Origin: Euglena gracilis
Lineage: Eukaryota > Euglenida > Euglenophyceae > Euglenales
Length of the DNA: 64,000 nt
Assembly (NCBI GenBank): GCA_039621445.1
Contig: CP154956.1
Span: 84,750,474 to 84,814,473 of the forward strand
Reading direction: 5' to 3'
Shown: in pieces, positions 1 to 20,457 of the stretch
How the letters are laid out: each line of letters opens with the position of its first letter
Numbering within the stretch: position 1 is the stretch's first letter
Made by a program: the position numbers and the translations under genes
Notes under the pieces: generated by a model
What the model was told of the DNA's origin: nothing
Database searches by the model: none
What the model saw: the letters and a program-made list of their open reading frames with translations, nothing else

Positions 1-1270
1 TTCTGCACTTTGTGACAAAAACTTTCAGTATTGTAAAAACTTCCTCGGGTTCGATTTTTCGGGGTCGATTTTTCGGTCCAGTGCAAAACAATCGATGTAA
101 AAACACCGATAAAAACTCAAGAACGAAAAACGAAAAAAGTTGCACCTTTGGGATTTAGGAAATTTCGGGATGCAGGCACAAAAATACCAAAAAAAATTGG
201 AACCACCGATTCCCAGATTGTCTCTATTTCCTTTTTTCTTGGCTCAAAAAATAAAAACACAGAAAAAAACGTGGCCACAGACAAAACAACGTAAGCTGCT
301 TCCCAAGAAGGCGCCCGTAAAAAAATGAATCAAAACCAGGGGTGGGTGCTTGGACAAAGGGGATAATTGGTCAAGTCAAGGAGGAATGTGCCAAGCCATT
401 TAATGGCCGATGTACATGAACCACGGAGGAACACTACCACGTGCATTGACTCCCGCAAAATTGACTGACCTGAGAAGGGTATTGCATAAAAGACACTCAA
501 AGTGGCCACTTCATGGAAGCTGAGATGAGTGAAACCGGACACGATGACCTATATCAATCGCCCACGATGATATTCAGGTGTGGGTGCACCCGAGTCCAAC
601 ACCGGGGGTGAGGGGTGCCGACATCGGAAACAGGCTGCAAGAGACCGAGGGAGGGACGACGCGAAGTGACAGAGATGTGGCACAAATTTCATCAGGAACG
701 AAATGATTGAAACTGTTTCCCTGTGGTCGAGGCTGTCTAGTGGTTGAGCACTTGCACTGTTTGGGGATAGGTTCTGGTTTGCTTGGTCGGCCGAAAAGAG
801 GCGTTTAACAGGATGGGGGGGGGGGTTGGTGGTTAATTGTTAATCAAAACTCGATTTCCCAAAATGACCCAAAATACCCCCCCCCCCCGGGCGCTTGGCC
901 CACACCATGATTGAAGGTAAGGCCACGGGGCGAACCTTAGGGGGACAAATTTGCTAAAAATATTTGGCAGGCCATGCGCAAAACAGGGCAAAAACCTTAA
1001 AAAGGGGGGCCAAGGTCATGAGTAGTGCCGAAGGCCAACTTCAGGGGGGCCCAGCTTGCATGTCCAAGCGCCTGGGGAGGGGGGGGAGTGTCCCCTTACA
1101 CCATGTTTCTTTGGCAAAATTTGTCAAAAAGTCATACCTACCCCCCGCCCCCCTGGGAAACCGTCACCTGACAGGTTGGCCGGTACCAGGGACCCTGACA
1201 GTTTCCCGGGCGGGACCCTGACAGGTTCTCGGGCATGACAGTTTTCCAGGGGGGGGGGGTAGGTATATTG
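1..1270. other. No gene recognised; low-complexity and G/C-run sequence
   Basis: AT-rich at first, then several G runs and C runs (for example 817-826 and 880-889). No exon with credible splice sites was seen on either strand. Confidence 0.5.
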
Positions 1271-1289
1271 GCATTGGGTCCGCAGAGAT

Positions 1290-2245
1290 TAATCCCCCAA
1301 ATATAGGCTCATTGCGGGAAATTGGTGATGGATTTTTTGGTGGTCGCTGGCTACTAGTCGTAGCGACTGTTGGTGATGGCCTAGTGACCATTGGTGGTCG
1401 GAGCGACTTGTCGCTCCGAACACCAATTTTAAGTCCACCCCCCAAAAGTTTTTAAGCCCCCCCCTCCAAAAAAATTCATTCAAATATGAAGGAAAATGAT
1501 CCAAAACCCACCCAAATGCCTTCAAAAACCCCAATCGGGGGTCAATATGCAACAACAAAATCCCAATTCTGCGTGCAAGTCAAGGATGGCCGAGTCCGTC
1601 TCCCTAATGAACTTAGTCGGCCTACGGCCAACTCCGGGGGGGGGGGGGGGCTGCCACCCCCCCGGGCCCCCCCGCCCCCGCCCAAAATAACAAAATTCCC
1701 TTGTGTGCAAGGCAAGGATGGCCAAATTGTGCTCCCTATGAATTTAAGTGTCTATCGGATGGGGGCAGGGCTGCTTGGGCTATGGTTTCACAGAACAGGC
1801 GCAGACCGGGCTATGCCGCCCCCCCCCCCCCTGGACCCCCCGCGTCCTCTGCTGATGACTTTTGGTAATGATCTTGGTTGTAGTTTCACAGAACTGGTGC
1901 AAAAAGAAGATATTACCCAATTTTTTTTTTGCAAATGGACCCCCGAATAGGGGTTTTTGAAGGCATTTGGGTGGGGTTTGGGTCATTTTCCTTCATATTT
2001 GAATGAATTTTTTGGAGGGGGGGGGCTTAAAAACTTTTTTAGAGGGGGGGTGGACTTAAAATTGGTGGTCGGAGCGACTAGTCGCTCCGACCACCAATGG
2101 TCGCTAGCGACTAGTCGCTAGAAAATGGTCGCTAGCGACCATGGTCGCCAGCGAGCACCAAAAAGTCCATCACCAATTTCTCACTCGGGGCCCACCTTTA
2201 TATTTGGACAGAAATTTCAAGACCCTGAGGGGGGATTAAATTTTG
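1290..2245. mobile_element. Fold-back (long inverted repeat) element
   Basis: The arms, about 1290-1550 and 1945-2245, are imperfect inverted copies of each other. Shared landmarks are AAATTGGTGATGGA against TCCATCACCAATTT, GTCGGAGCGACT, CTTCATATTTGAATGAA and GAAGGCATTTGGGTGGG. The 400-bp middle holds G/C runs and no transposase frame. This is a MITE or fold-back structure of about 950 bp. Small inverted motifs around GTCGCTAGCGAC occur inside the arms. Confidence 0.6.
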
Positions 2246-3108
2246 GGGTTAAACATTGGGCGGGGAAAATTCATATGCTCTTTTGGCAAAATTATGCATG
2301 CTCTTTTGGTTTCAGAAGTTTGAGAAATCAAACTTCTGCAACCAAAAGAGCATATGTAATTTTACCCCAATTTCGCCCTAATTTCACCATTTTTAGGCAA
2401 ATTTCAGCTGATGACCATTTTTGGACTAAAACATCAGAACCCTGACCTAAAACTGTTACAAAAGTATCAAATTATTGGAATTTTTTCCATCTCGCCACAC
2501 GGCGCCTGTCAGAGGGAGGGTTTTATATTTGGGCACAATTTCAAGACCCCAGGGGGGTTTTAAGTTTGCGGGGGGGATTACAAAAAATTAAAAAATCAGC
2601 TCTCTTCAAGCTTTGCCGCAATCAAACCTCTCCCTGTGGGATTAGAAATGGGTTCAGTAGCAATTGCATTAACTTAATGTTGGTGGTGGTGGCAAAAATA
2701 ATTGAAACAACCGAGCTGGAGCAGAACCAGAGAGTGTGCACAAATTACTTGAACCAGGGAGTACATTGCTCTCTCTGAAGTAGCAACGCTGTCTAATCAG
2801 CCTCCTTGGGGTCACCTACCATGAAAATGACTGAGAAGATTGCTGCCAGATAAAACCTCAAATACATTTGGCCACATTTTCGACGCCGGGAACCAGAAAA
2901 AGCATGCCGACGACAGAAGCAGGCAGGACAAACTGGAATCGACAGCGGCATGAGGACGGGGGGGACTACCCCGGAACGTTTGCGTATTGACACAGGGGGC
3001 CGATGGGGCAATAAGGTCGGCGATGCGGTGGCACAACCACAGAGAGGAACAACAAATGATGAGGGGAGGGGAGGTCCAGCAGAAATGCGCTGTGGCGACT
3101 GTCTCACC
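2246..3108. other. Intergenic or intronic; fragments of a dispersed repeat
   Basis: Holds ATTTCAAGACCC-G-run segments at about 2215 and 2540 that recur at 15270, plus a short inverted repeat around AGAAGTTTGAGAAATC (2311-2345). Nothing coding was recognised here; the candidate exon begins at 3109. Confidence 0.4.
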
Positions 3109-3223
3109 GGTCCTTGATGACCACGTTGAAGCAGCTGGGCGGCAGCACCAGTCCTGTGACGTAGGCAGGACCGGACTGGGGGATGAGGATCTCCTTTTTG
3201 CGGATCAATTCCTTGCTCATTCA
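3109..3223 (-). CDS. First coding exon of an unidentified gene running off the left edge
   Basis: From an ATG directly preceded in frame by TGA, the frame reads MSKELIRKKEILIPQSGPAY, then VTGLVLPPSCFNVVIKDR, up to a good donor (GACCG|GTGAGAC). The composition is protein-like and unlike the surrounding low-complexity DNA. I do not recognise the family. No continuation exon was seen between 3108 and 1, so the rest is either beyond the left edge or in exons too short to recognise. Same strand as all other genes here. Confidence 0.4.
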
Positions 3224-3654
3224 TTGCCGGAACACTTCAGGGATGTTGCTTCGCCCGGATAGCGTCAACCTCCCGTGTTTTATAAAAGCGGCAAGCTCAT
3301 GAGCGTGTGGGGTGAATTCCCCCTGCCAGAAGCCGGAGCCCAACTGACCAAACCCCACCCCCGGGTCATTTGGCCTGTGCCACATGGGCCCCAACAGGTC
3401 CGGGGGGGGGGGCAAAGTTGACCCAGCCTGTTGGGGCCAGCATGGACCCCATTTTCAAGGTACTTGGCTTGGTGGCTCATTGCCCTCCCCTCCCCATTGG
3501 AGTCAAGATGGCCTCTGACGTTGGCAGGGGCCAAATTGACTCCAACAACCGGGGTGGACCCGGCATATTACGCGTTCGGAATCTTCTTCCCCTCTTCTCT
3601 TCCGCGAATGGGATTGAACTCAGTACCCTGTGTATAGGGGTGCCACTTGGGTGG
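3224..3654. other. Upstream flank of the left-edge exon
   Basis: Contains C and G runs and no recognised exon. The sequence ACCCTGTGTATAGGGGTGCC near 3628 has a counterpart near 5385, so the two palindrome arrays below share flanks. Confidence 0.35.
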
Positions 3655-3983
3655 TCATTCACTGGAGGTTGGGTGGCCGGCGGTTGGGCCGTGGCCGGCC
3701 GCGGCCGGCAGCGGCCCAACCAAAACAGTGCTTTGGTTGGGCCGCGGCATGCCGCGGCCCAACCAAAAAAAAATTTTGGTTGGGCCGCGGCATGCCGTGG
3801 CCCAACCAGGAACGAATTTTAATGATAAAATTTTCCACTGGTTGGGCCGCGGCATGCCGCGGCCGGCCGCGGCCCAACCAGATTACAGTCAGAATTAGTT
3901 TGGTTGGGCCGCGGCCGGCCGCGGCCGACCGTGACCCAACCCAAAAAAAGAAAAGGTTGGGTCGCGGTCGGCCGGCCCAACCC
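3655..3983. repeat. Array of GC palindromes, TTGGGCCGCGGC-type, copy 1
   Basis: Six near-perfect palindromes with arms GGTTGGGCCGCGGC and GCCGCGGCCCAACC around a short CATG or CGGCCG centre, about 30-40 bp each, separated by 10-25 bp of A/T-rich DNA. Very GC-rich hairpins in both strands; the open frames across them are a consequence of the repeat, not genes. Confidence 0.85.
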
Positions 3984-4090
3984 TAACCCTAACCCTAACC
4001 CTAACCCTAACCCCAACCCTAACCCCAACCCCAACCCCACCCCCAAAACTCACCCTAACCTTAATCCTAACCCTAACTCTAGCCATAACC
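3979..4090. repeat. Interstitial telomere-like CCCTAA repeats
   Basis: Runs of CCCTAA degenerating to CCCCAACC and CCTTAATCC follow directly after the palindrome array. Array length is about 100 bp, and unique and repeated DNA continues on both sides, so it is interstitial rather than a chromosome end. Confidence 0.8.
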
Positions 4091-4311
4091 CCCATCCGAG
4101 CCTCAAATAACAAAATCCCTTCTGTGTTGGCAACATACTCGGGGGCTAAGTCGTTTTTGTGGCTCACTTTGGCATAGGCGGGGGGGCTCCGCCCCCCCCC
4201 GCACCCCCCCTCAAATAACAAAATCCCTTCCATGTTGGCAATATACTTGGAGGGCTAAGTCCTTTTTGTGCAAATTTTGACTTATATTGAAAATCCAAAG
4301 GGGAGAGGTGC

Positions 4312-4465
4312 TTTTGGGTTCGCTGGGAACGTTGTAGAGACCAATCTAACAACGTTGAGCGGGAAATATTCTGCTGTTTGGACAAGAATCGTAACCCTAA
4401 CCCTACTCCTTCAAATAACCTCATAAACTCTGTTTGGCCACAGTGAAACGCCATCATGAAATCCT
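4312..4465. repeat. Direct repeat unit, copy 1
   Basis: Begins TTTTGGGTTCGCTGGGAACG, runs through GAGCGGGAAATATTCTGC, a TAACCCTAACCC stretch and TTGGCCACAGTGAAA. An almost identical copy lies at 4789-4945. Confidence 0.8.
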
Positions 4466-4686
4466 TTGCCAGCAATAAAAAACTGAAAATTAAAAGAATA
4501 AAAAAAAGAATTAAAAAATAAATAAATAAACCAAAGAATAAATAAAAACAACCAAAAAACAAAAAAAACAAAAGAAAAATCATGTAAAATGACCTCAGGT
4601 GTGGGGGGGTGTGGGGGGGGGGGTGGCGGACGTGTGCAGGGTCTGGGGCGTGATAAATTGGCCCCTACAAGGTACCAGCTACCCCA

Positions 4687-4788
4687 AAGAGCCGCCCAAC
4701 TAGGGTTAATACACATGGGGGGACCCTCGCTCGGCGCCTTCGGCGCCTCGCTCGGGTCCCCCCATGTTTTTAACCCTAGTTGGGCGGC
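4687..4788. repeat. Near-perfect 100-bp hairpin
   Basis: Arms AGAGCCGCCCAACTAGGGTT and AACCCTAGTTGGGCGGCTCT enclose second-level arms CATGGGGGGACC and GGTCCCCCCATG, with a central GGCGCCTTCGGCGCC. It sits between the two copies of the direct repeat. Confidence 0.8.
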
Positions 4789-4945
4789 TCTTTGGGTTCG
4801 CTGGGAACGTTGTAGAGACCAATCTAACAACGTTGAGCGGGAAATATTCTGCTGTTTGGATAAGGATCGTAACCCTAACCCCACTGCTTCAAATAACTTC
4901 ATGAATTATTTTTGGCCACAATGAAATACCATCAGGAAATTCTTT
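4789..4945. repeat. Direct repeat unit, copy 2
   Basis: Second copy of the 4312-4465 unit, ending in the same TTGGCCACAATGAAA-type sequence and then an A-rich tail (4950-5000), as copy 1 does. Confidence 0.8.
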
Positions 4946-5051
4946 TGCAATAATAAAAAAATAAAAAAAAATAAAAATAAAAAAATTAAAATTAAACAAT
5001 AAGTAAAGAGAACGGTGGTTCGCAGAACAGTGCTCGGACAGTCATGGGAGG

Positions 5052-5346
5052 TTGGGTCGCGGTCGGCCGCGGCCTGCCGCGGCCCAACCAAAAAATTAAT
5101 TTGGTTGGGCCGCGGCATGCCGCGGCCCAACCAAATCGATTTTTTGGCGATAAAAAATTCGGTTGGTTGGGCCGCGGCCGGCCGCGGCCCAACCCAAAAA
5201 AAAAAAATTGGTTGGGCCGCGGCCGGCCGCGGCCCAACCAATTTAAAATTTTGAAAGCCAAAATTCGCTGTGGTTGGGCCGCGGCATGCCGCGGCCCAAC
5301 CAAAATTCTGTTTTGGTTGGGCGACGGCCGGCCGCGGCACCCACCT
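5052..5346. repeat. Array of GC palindromes, TTGGGCCGCGGC-type, copy 2
   Basis: Six palindromes of the same consensus as 3655-3983. The whole 3655-5346 segment therefore has a palindrome array at each end and the duplicated unit and hairpin in the middle. Confidence 0.85.
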
Positions 5347-5695
5347 CCCACAGACCAACCTCCCGTGACATCCCACCCCTGTGTATAGCACCATACACAG
5401 ACTGCATAACGGTAAATCAGTGGAGAATTGCTCCCTCTCATCATCATGGCCTATTTCTGAAATGATTTGGGCTGTAAATATTGTATCCCCAAGACTTAGT
5501 TGACGATTTTGTGCCACGTTTGCCTTTTGTGGGGCTTAGAAAAAAAAGCCCGACAAAAAGCAACTCAATCAGTACATGCTGTTGCCTGACACACAGGTCT
5601 TGTTGACAAACACATTTGTTTGCAGATGTGCTCTGTCCTAATTTGCACGGCCGCCGCCAACAGCTATCACAACCATGGTCAACAAGCACCTGTGG

Positions 5696-6455
5696 TCATC
5701 CAGAGCCCCAGACCCAGTCACGCCCAGTCACACCCAGTCATGCCAACAGACATCCCAGTCATCCCAACTTTAAAGGGTATTTTTTTTGCCTTTTTGCCCA
5801 CTTCTGGCTGCTGTTGGCTGCTTTAGCCCCTTTTGCTACTTTTGGGCCTCTTTTGACCACTTTTACGCACCGTTGGCCACTTTTGCCACTTTTGGCAACT
5901 TTTGCCTGCTTTTGGCCACTGTTGAGCTCCTTTTGGCAACTTTTGGCTATTTTTGGCCACTTTTGACTGCTTTTGGCCACTGCAAAAACAGCAAAAAAAA
6001 AGGTCAAAAATGGCGAAAAGTGGCCAAAAATGGCAAAAAAACGACTGAAAAAAAAATGGCCTAAAAGTGAAGCAACCAGAAATGTCGAAAATGGGCAAAA
6101 ATGGACAAAAAAAGTGGAAAAATAGCGAAAAGCAGCCAATGGCAGCAAAAAAGTGGCCAAATGTGGCCTAAAAGTGGGCAAAATTGGACAAAAATAATTG
6201 GCATGAGTGGCCAATAGCAGCCAAACATGGCCAAAAAAAGGCCAAAAGTGGCCAAGAATAGCTAAAGTGGTCAAAAGTGGCAAAACATAGCCAAAAAAAA
6301 TTGCCAAAACGGGCCAAAAGTGCCCGTAAATGGCAAAAAATGGACAAAAGTGGCCAAAAAAGCCAGTCACGCCCAGTCATGCCCAGTCACAGAACCCACC
6401 TATGGGGGTCCTCAAAGCCAGTCACACCCGGTCATTTCATATGTCACCCAGGTAC
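5696..6455. mobile_element. Fold-back element built from TTTTGGCCAC repeats
   Basis: From about 5760 to 5985 the strand is a degenerate repeat of TTTTGGCCACTTTTG; from 5990 to 6360 it switches to the complementary AAAAGTGGCCAAAA. The ends carry CCCAGTCACGCCCAGTCA blocks. The same end blocks form the short GFAT intron at 41533-41660, so this is a longer member of one family. Confidence 0.65.
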
Positions 6456-7485
6456 CCCCAAACTTCTTTCACTGATGGACACAGATATTGCACAACCCTC
6501 AGTGAAAGAGCGCTATATTCACGCTGTTTGCTAATAACGCAACAGCGCCAAATTTGCCAATCAGTGAAACCCTGCAGAGGGTACCCCCCCCCCTGGTACA
6601 ATGCACTTATTTCCCACACCACCTGACATGGTAACATCCCTCTGCATGGATTTCTGGAGTAAGAGCTGTGCAATGGAACGGACAACAAAACTTATGATTA
6701 CGTTTTTGTTGTCGCCTGACGGCTGAGTGGCTATACAATAGCCATCCCATGCCAAAAGGCAGGATTGGAAGCCCAGGTTTTGGCAACTATATCTTTGTAG
6801 AGAAGTGGATTTGTCTCATGGGGTTACAAAATGAAAATGTGAGTGATCAGGATCATCTGATTTTTCACAGTTTCTCACAACCGTGTGTAGTTTGCAATGA
6901 GTCTGGGTCCCCAGTGCTGGCCGAATTATCAGGTGAAAATTTCCAGTGTGGAAGGGGTGTGGTGTAAATGGGTTTGCCACTTGATGGAGTAATGTGGTCG
7001 TCAACCACCAGTGATCTCTACACATAATACCAGCAACATCCAATGGAGTTGGATAAAAGACAGGTGGTTTGGATTGTAGACCATTTTGCTTTGACTTCAA
7101 ATAAAAAAAGGGGAAGGGGGCCGAGCGGGGCTTATTGTTAAGCTGTTTTGGGCCATTTGTCATCACAACAAAAAATACTTGACCATCCCATTGAGCGACG
7201 AGGTTGGAAAAAGCTGCTGTCTGGCATTTTTTGAATGTTCTTTTTCCAAGAAAAAAAAACAAGCAAACAGAAACAAAACAAAAAATGAATTGGAACTGTG
7301 GAATGTTCTCAAATACTTTAAAAGAATCCTTCTAGATGTTTGAGTTCAAAAATGGTAACACATACGCCTTCTTGGTCGGCTTGCACAATGCGCATACAGA
7401 CTGTTTGCGCATTTGCGTCAGTCGTTGACAGGTACAAAAAACACACCTGATGGGCGGCATGTACCTGCATTCAGTTGGGGCACCA
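6456..7485. other. No gene recognised
   Basis: Mixed-composition DNA without a repeat array. Open frames are short and lack convincing splice sites or motifs on both strands. Confidence 0.4.
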
Positions 7486-8993
7486 GGCCACAACCAGGCA
7501 CCTATAGTCAAGCCCCAAAATTCCCCATTTTAGGCCATTTTAGGCCATTTCAGGCCATTTTAAGGTATAGGTGGGGGTTCTGAAAATCATAATTTTGCGC
7601 TATTTTTGTCCCGAAAACAGTATCATAACGTGTGCAAACCTTCTCTTATTCAGTAATGAGAAATATACATCTAAAAAAGCATGCAGAATTTCGATTTCCA
7701 AGGCACTGAAATTGTTTAAGTCGGTCGATTTCTAAGACATTGAAATCTGTTGCTGGTCAGATTGGTAATTTTTAGTGAAAATCTGAACTTTTTGGGTTTC
7801 CATTTTTTTTGACATTTTTGGTCCTATGGGGTTTTGGAAGTGTTTTGGACCAGACAAAAACTAAATTTTGCGGTCAGATGATCATAACTGGCTGAAATTA
7901 GGATGTCCAATGTCATTTTCTCAAACTTCAGAATAAGAATTCTGAAATTCATCACTGGTCTTCTGATAAGAGAAGCTTTGGCAACTGTGAGGGCGCCCGT
8001 AAATGGGCCAAAAACCACTTTTTTGGCAAAATCTCCGTCCAGATGGTTCGGTCGAACAAATTTCAAGACAGGCGTGCGGGCCCAGTAAAATGGGTCTTAG
8101 AAAAATCGACCGACACTGACGGTTTCAGCAGGCGGCTCGTTTCGCTTGCTCGTTCATGAATAGGAGAGAATCTCATTCATAATTGTTTGTGGTTGTTTGG
8201 GTCATTTAATCATTCGGCGTGACTATTTGTGGTTTTGGAAAATCCCCAAAATTGTACTGGTTCGTGATTTGAAGAAATCCCTGGTGCCCAACGAATGAGC
8301 ATACACATCTCTGAATTCCAACATCTTTCATCTTTTCTTCTGTTTTTTTCCCCACACTTCCAAATTTGCACTTTTCATTATTTGCGAAACAGACATCGTT
8401 GCACACCAAAAAAAAAGATGGGAGTAAGAAAAATTCCAAACCTTCAAAATTCAGATATCAATAGAAGGTTGGGGACTGTGGATTTGGGGACTGATATTAT
8501 TAACAGTTGGGATAAAAAAAATGGCTTTGTGGGGCTGTGCTCCTCCACCAAATCCACTGTTCGCTGTCCAAAAGACACCGAAAATTATCACCTGAATGGC
8601 TTCGGTTCAGGGGTTTTTTTAAGACCGGGGGGGAGGGGGGGGTCCCCCCCACCCAACCACCCCCTGGGGGGGGGCCCCCCGGGGGGGGGGGGTCCCGGGG
8701 GACCCACAAAAAATGGCCGAAAATCGCGAAAAGTGCAAAAATAGAATTTTTTCGGCGCCTGCGGCGCCGAAAAGTATATCCCACCCCCCTCCGGGGGGGC
8801 TCGGCCGGACCCACCCACCCTACCCCCCCCCCCCGGGGGTCCACGACTAAAAAAACCCCTGCTTCGGTTGTTCACAATTTTTTTTGGCCATTTTAGGCCA
8901 TTTTAGGCCATTTTAGGGACCCCATCTATAGGGGGTCAAAAAGTCATTTTAGGCCATTTTAGGCCATTTTAGCTATAGGTGCCTGGCCACGAC
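7486..8993. mobile_element. Element of about 1.5 kb with AGGCACCTATAG inverted ends
   Basis: The left end reads ACCAGGCACCTATAG followed by CATTTTAGGCC repeats; the right end is the complement, with CATTTTAGGCC repeats and then CTATAGGTGCCTGG. No transposase frame is visible between them. The interior includes the G/C-run module at 8610-8850. Confidence 0.55.
8610..8850. repeat. Dispersed G/C-run hairpin module, copy 1
   Basis: Shares GTTT-AAGACCG-G-run, a C-run/G-run middle, TTTTCGGCGCC and AAGTATATCCCACC with 39290-39570 and partly with 49300-49400 and 63350-63400. The outer halves are inverted to each other. Confidence 0.6.
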
Positions 8994-9326
8994 CCAATCA
9001 AATTATTTGGATTCTGGGAGCCAGGCATTGTAATTTCAAAAAAAATGACGATTTGCGCAAATGCGCACGCCGACAGAGGGGAAATCCTTAAATGCGAGTT
9101 ATGCCGCCTAAGCTTCACCACCGGTGACGGAAAAAGTTGAGCAAAAACCTGATTCTGACTCTGAAATGGTTGCATGGCAGCAGCAGCCGGCGCGCTGCAA
9201 CGACTTCTCAAAATGGTTCCCCCGAAACCAAAAATCCCCGCGCAGCCCATGCCAGGGGACAGTATGGTATGGCGCCAAATTCTGTCTGCCCCCCTCAAAG
9301 GCCAGTCCGGGCCCTGGGCCGGGCAC
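8994..9326. other. Downstream flank of the coiled-coil gene
   Basis: Contains no recognised exon, although the 9327 exon ends in phase 2 and needs a continuation. The final exon may be short or lie beyond the repeats to the left. Confidence 0.3.
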
Positions 9327-19150
<9,824 letters not shown>

Positions 19151-19744
19151 CGGTGGTGACCGCCCTCACGCCATGCGAAAGGGTGGGCACTGCCTGGCGG
19201 TGGATGAGAGGTCGCCTGTGGGGGGGAAGGCAGTGCCGCACATGAGCAAGCGCCTGCAGTACTGGGGTCCGGGCAGAAAAGACAACCCGCGGCCGATGGT
19301 GACTGACAGGGAAACGATTATCTCCTAAGTTAATCGGAAAATTTTAGGCAATATTTTCAAAAATGGGCCGAGGACACAAGGGCGAGATGGGCTGAGAAAA
19401 TTTGGGTGATTTTTCCCGGCACAATTATGTCCAAACCAATATTATATTTATTTGTGCCACATTGCCCCCCCCCCTACACCTTCACCACAGGGGCACACCT
19501 CCTGCATCAGTGACCTTCCCCCCCCCACCACACAACCCACAATGGCCCAAGTCCCGCATACAGATCCGAAACGATCCGATCTCCAGGGGGCGGAAACGCC
19601 GGCGGCAAGCCACAGGCGGGAGGGCGAATGGTTTTGGGGGGCCCTCGAACAGGGGCCACAAAAAGGCGGCAGTGGCATACGACAATGGCACAATACACAT
19701 GTCACACACGTGGCAGGGGGTCTAGGGCGGGGGGGGGGGGAGGG

Positions 19745-20394
19745 TCAGGAGAAGTCCCGCAGCGTAACAGCCCCATTGTAGCAGCCAACGGCCAACACAG
19801 AGGGTCTGTGACAGGGATGGACGGGAGCTTGGGTCCAAGAGTCGCAGGGAGATTCCATATACACTCGGGAATGAAAAAAAAAAGCCTACGCCGTTTGTAT
19901 TCCGTGGTCAAAAATGGACATTGCCAGCGAAAGATGAATGGCAGCCCCACGGGAGGGTTACGGTAGGAGGAGGCTCCGTAGGAGGAGGCTCTAGAGCCTC
20001 CTCGAACAATGTTCGAGGAGGCTCTAGAGCCTCCTCGAACACTGTTCGAGGAGGCTCTAGAGCCTCCTCGAACGTGGTTTGAAGAGGTTTGAGGAGGCTC
20101 TAGAGCCTCCTCGAACGTGGTTCGAGGTCGTTCGAGGAGGCTCTAGAGCCTCCTCGAACGTGGTTAGAGGACGTTCGAGGAGGCTCTAGAGCCTCCTCGA
20201 ACGTGGTTCGAGGACGTTCGAGGAGGCTCTAGAGCCTCCTCGAACGTGGTTCGAGGTCGTTCGAGGAGGCTCTAGAGCCTCCTCGAACGTGGTTCGAGGA
20301 GGTTCGAGGAGGCTCTAGAGCCTCCTCCTACGTACATACATCTGGGTATCAGGAGTCCAGGAAAACAATTTTCAAATTGATCTCTCCATCTGTG

Positions 20395-20457
<63 letters not shown>

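Noticed and set aside
3979-4090. A chromosome end
   Set aside because: The CCCTAA array is short and degenerate and sequence continues on both sides.
3630-5517. Long open frames through the GC palindromes on both strands
   Set aside because: They encode only the repeat (GWAAACRGPT-like patterns) in several frames and both strands, which is a composition effect.
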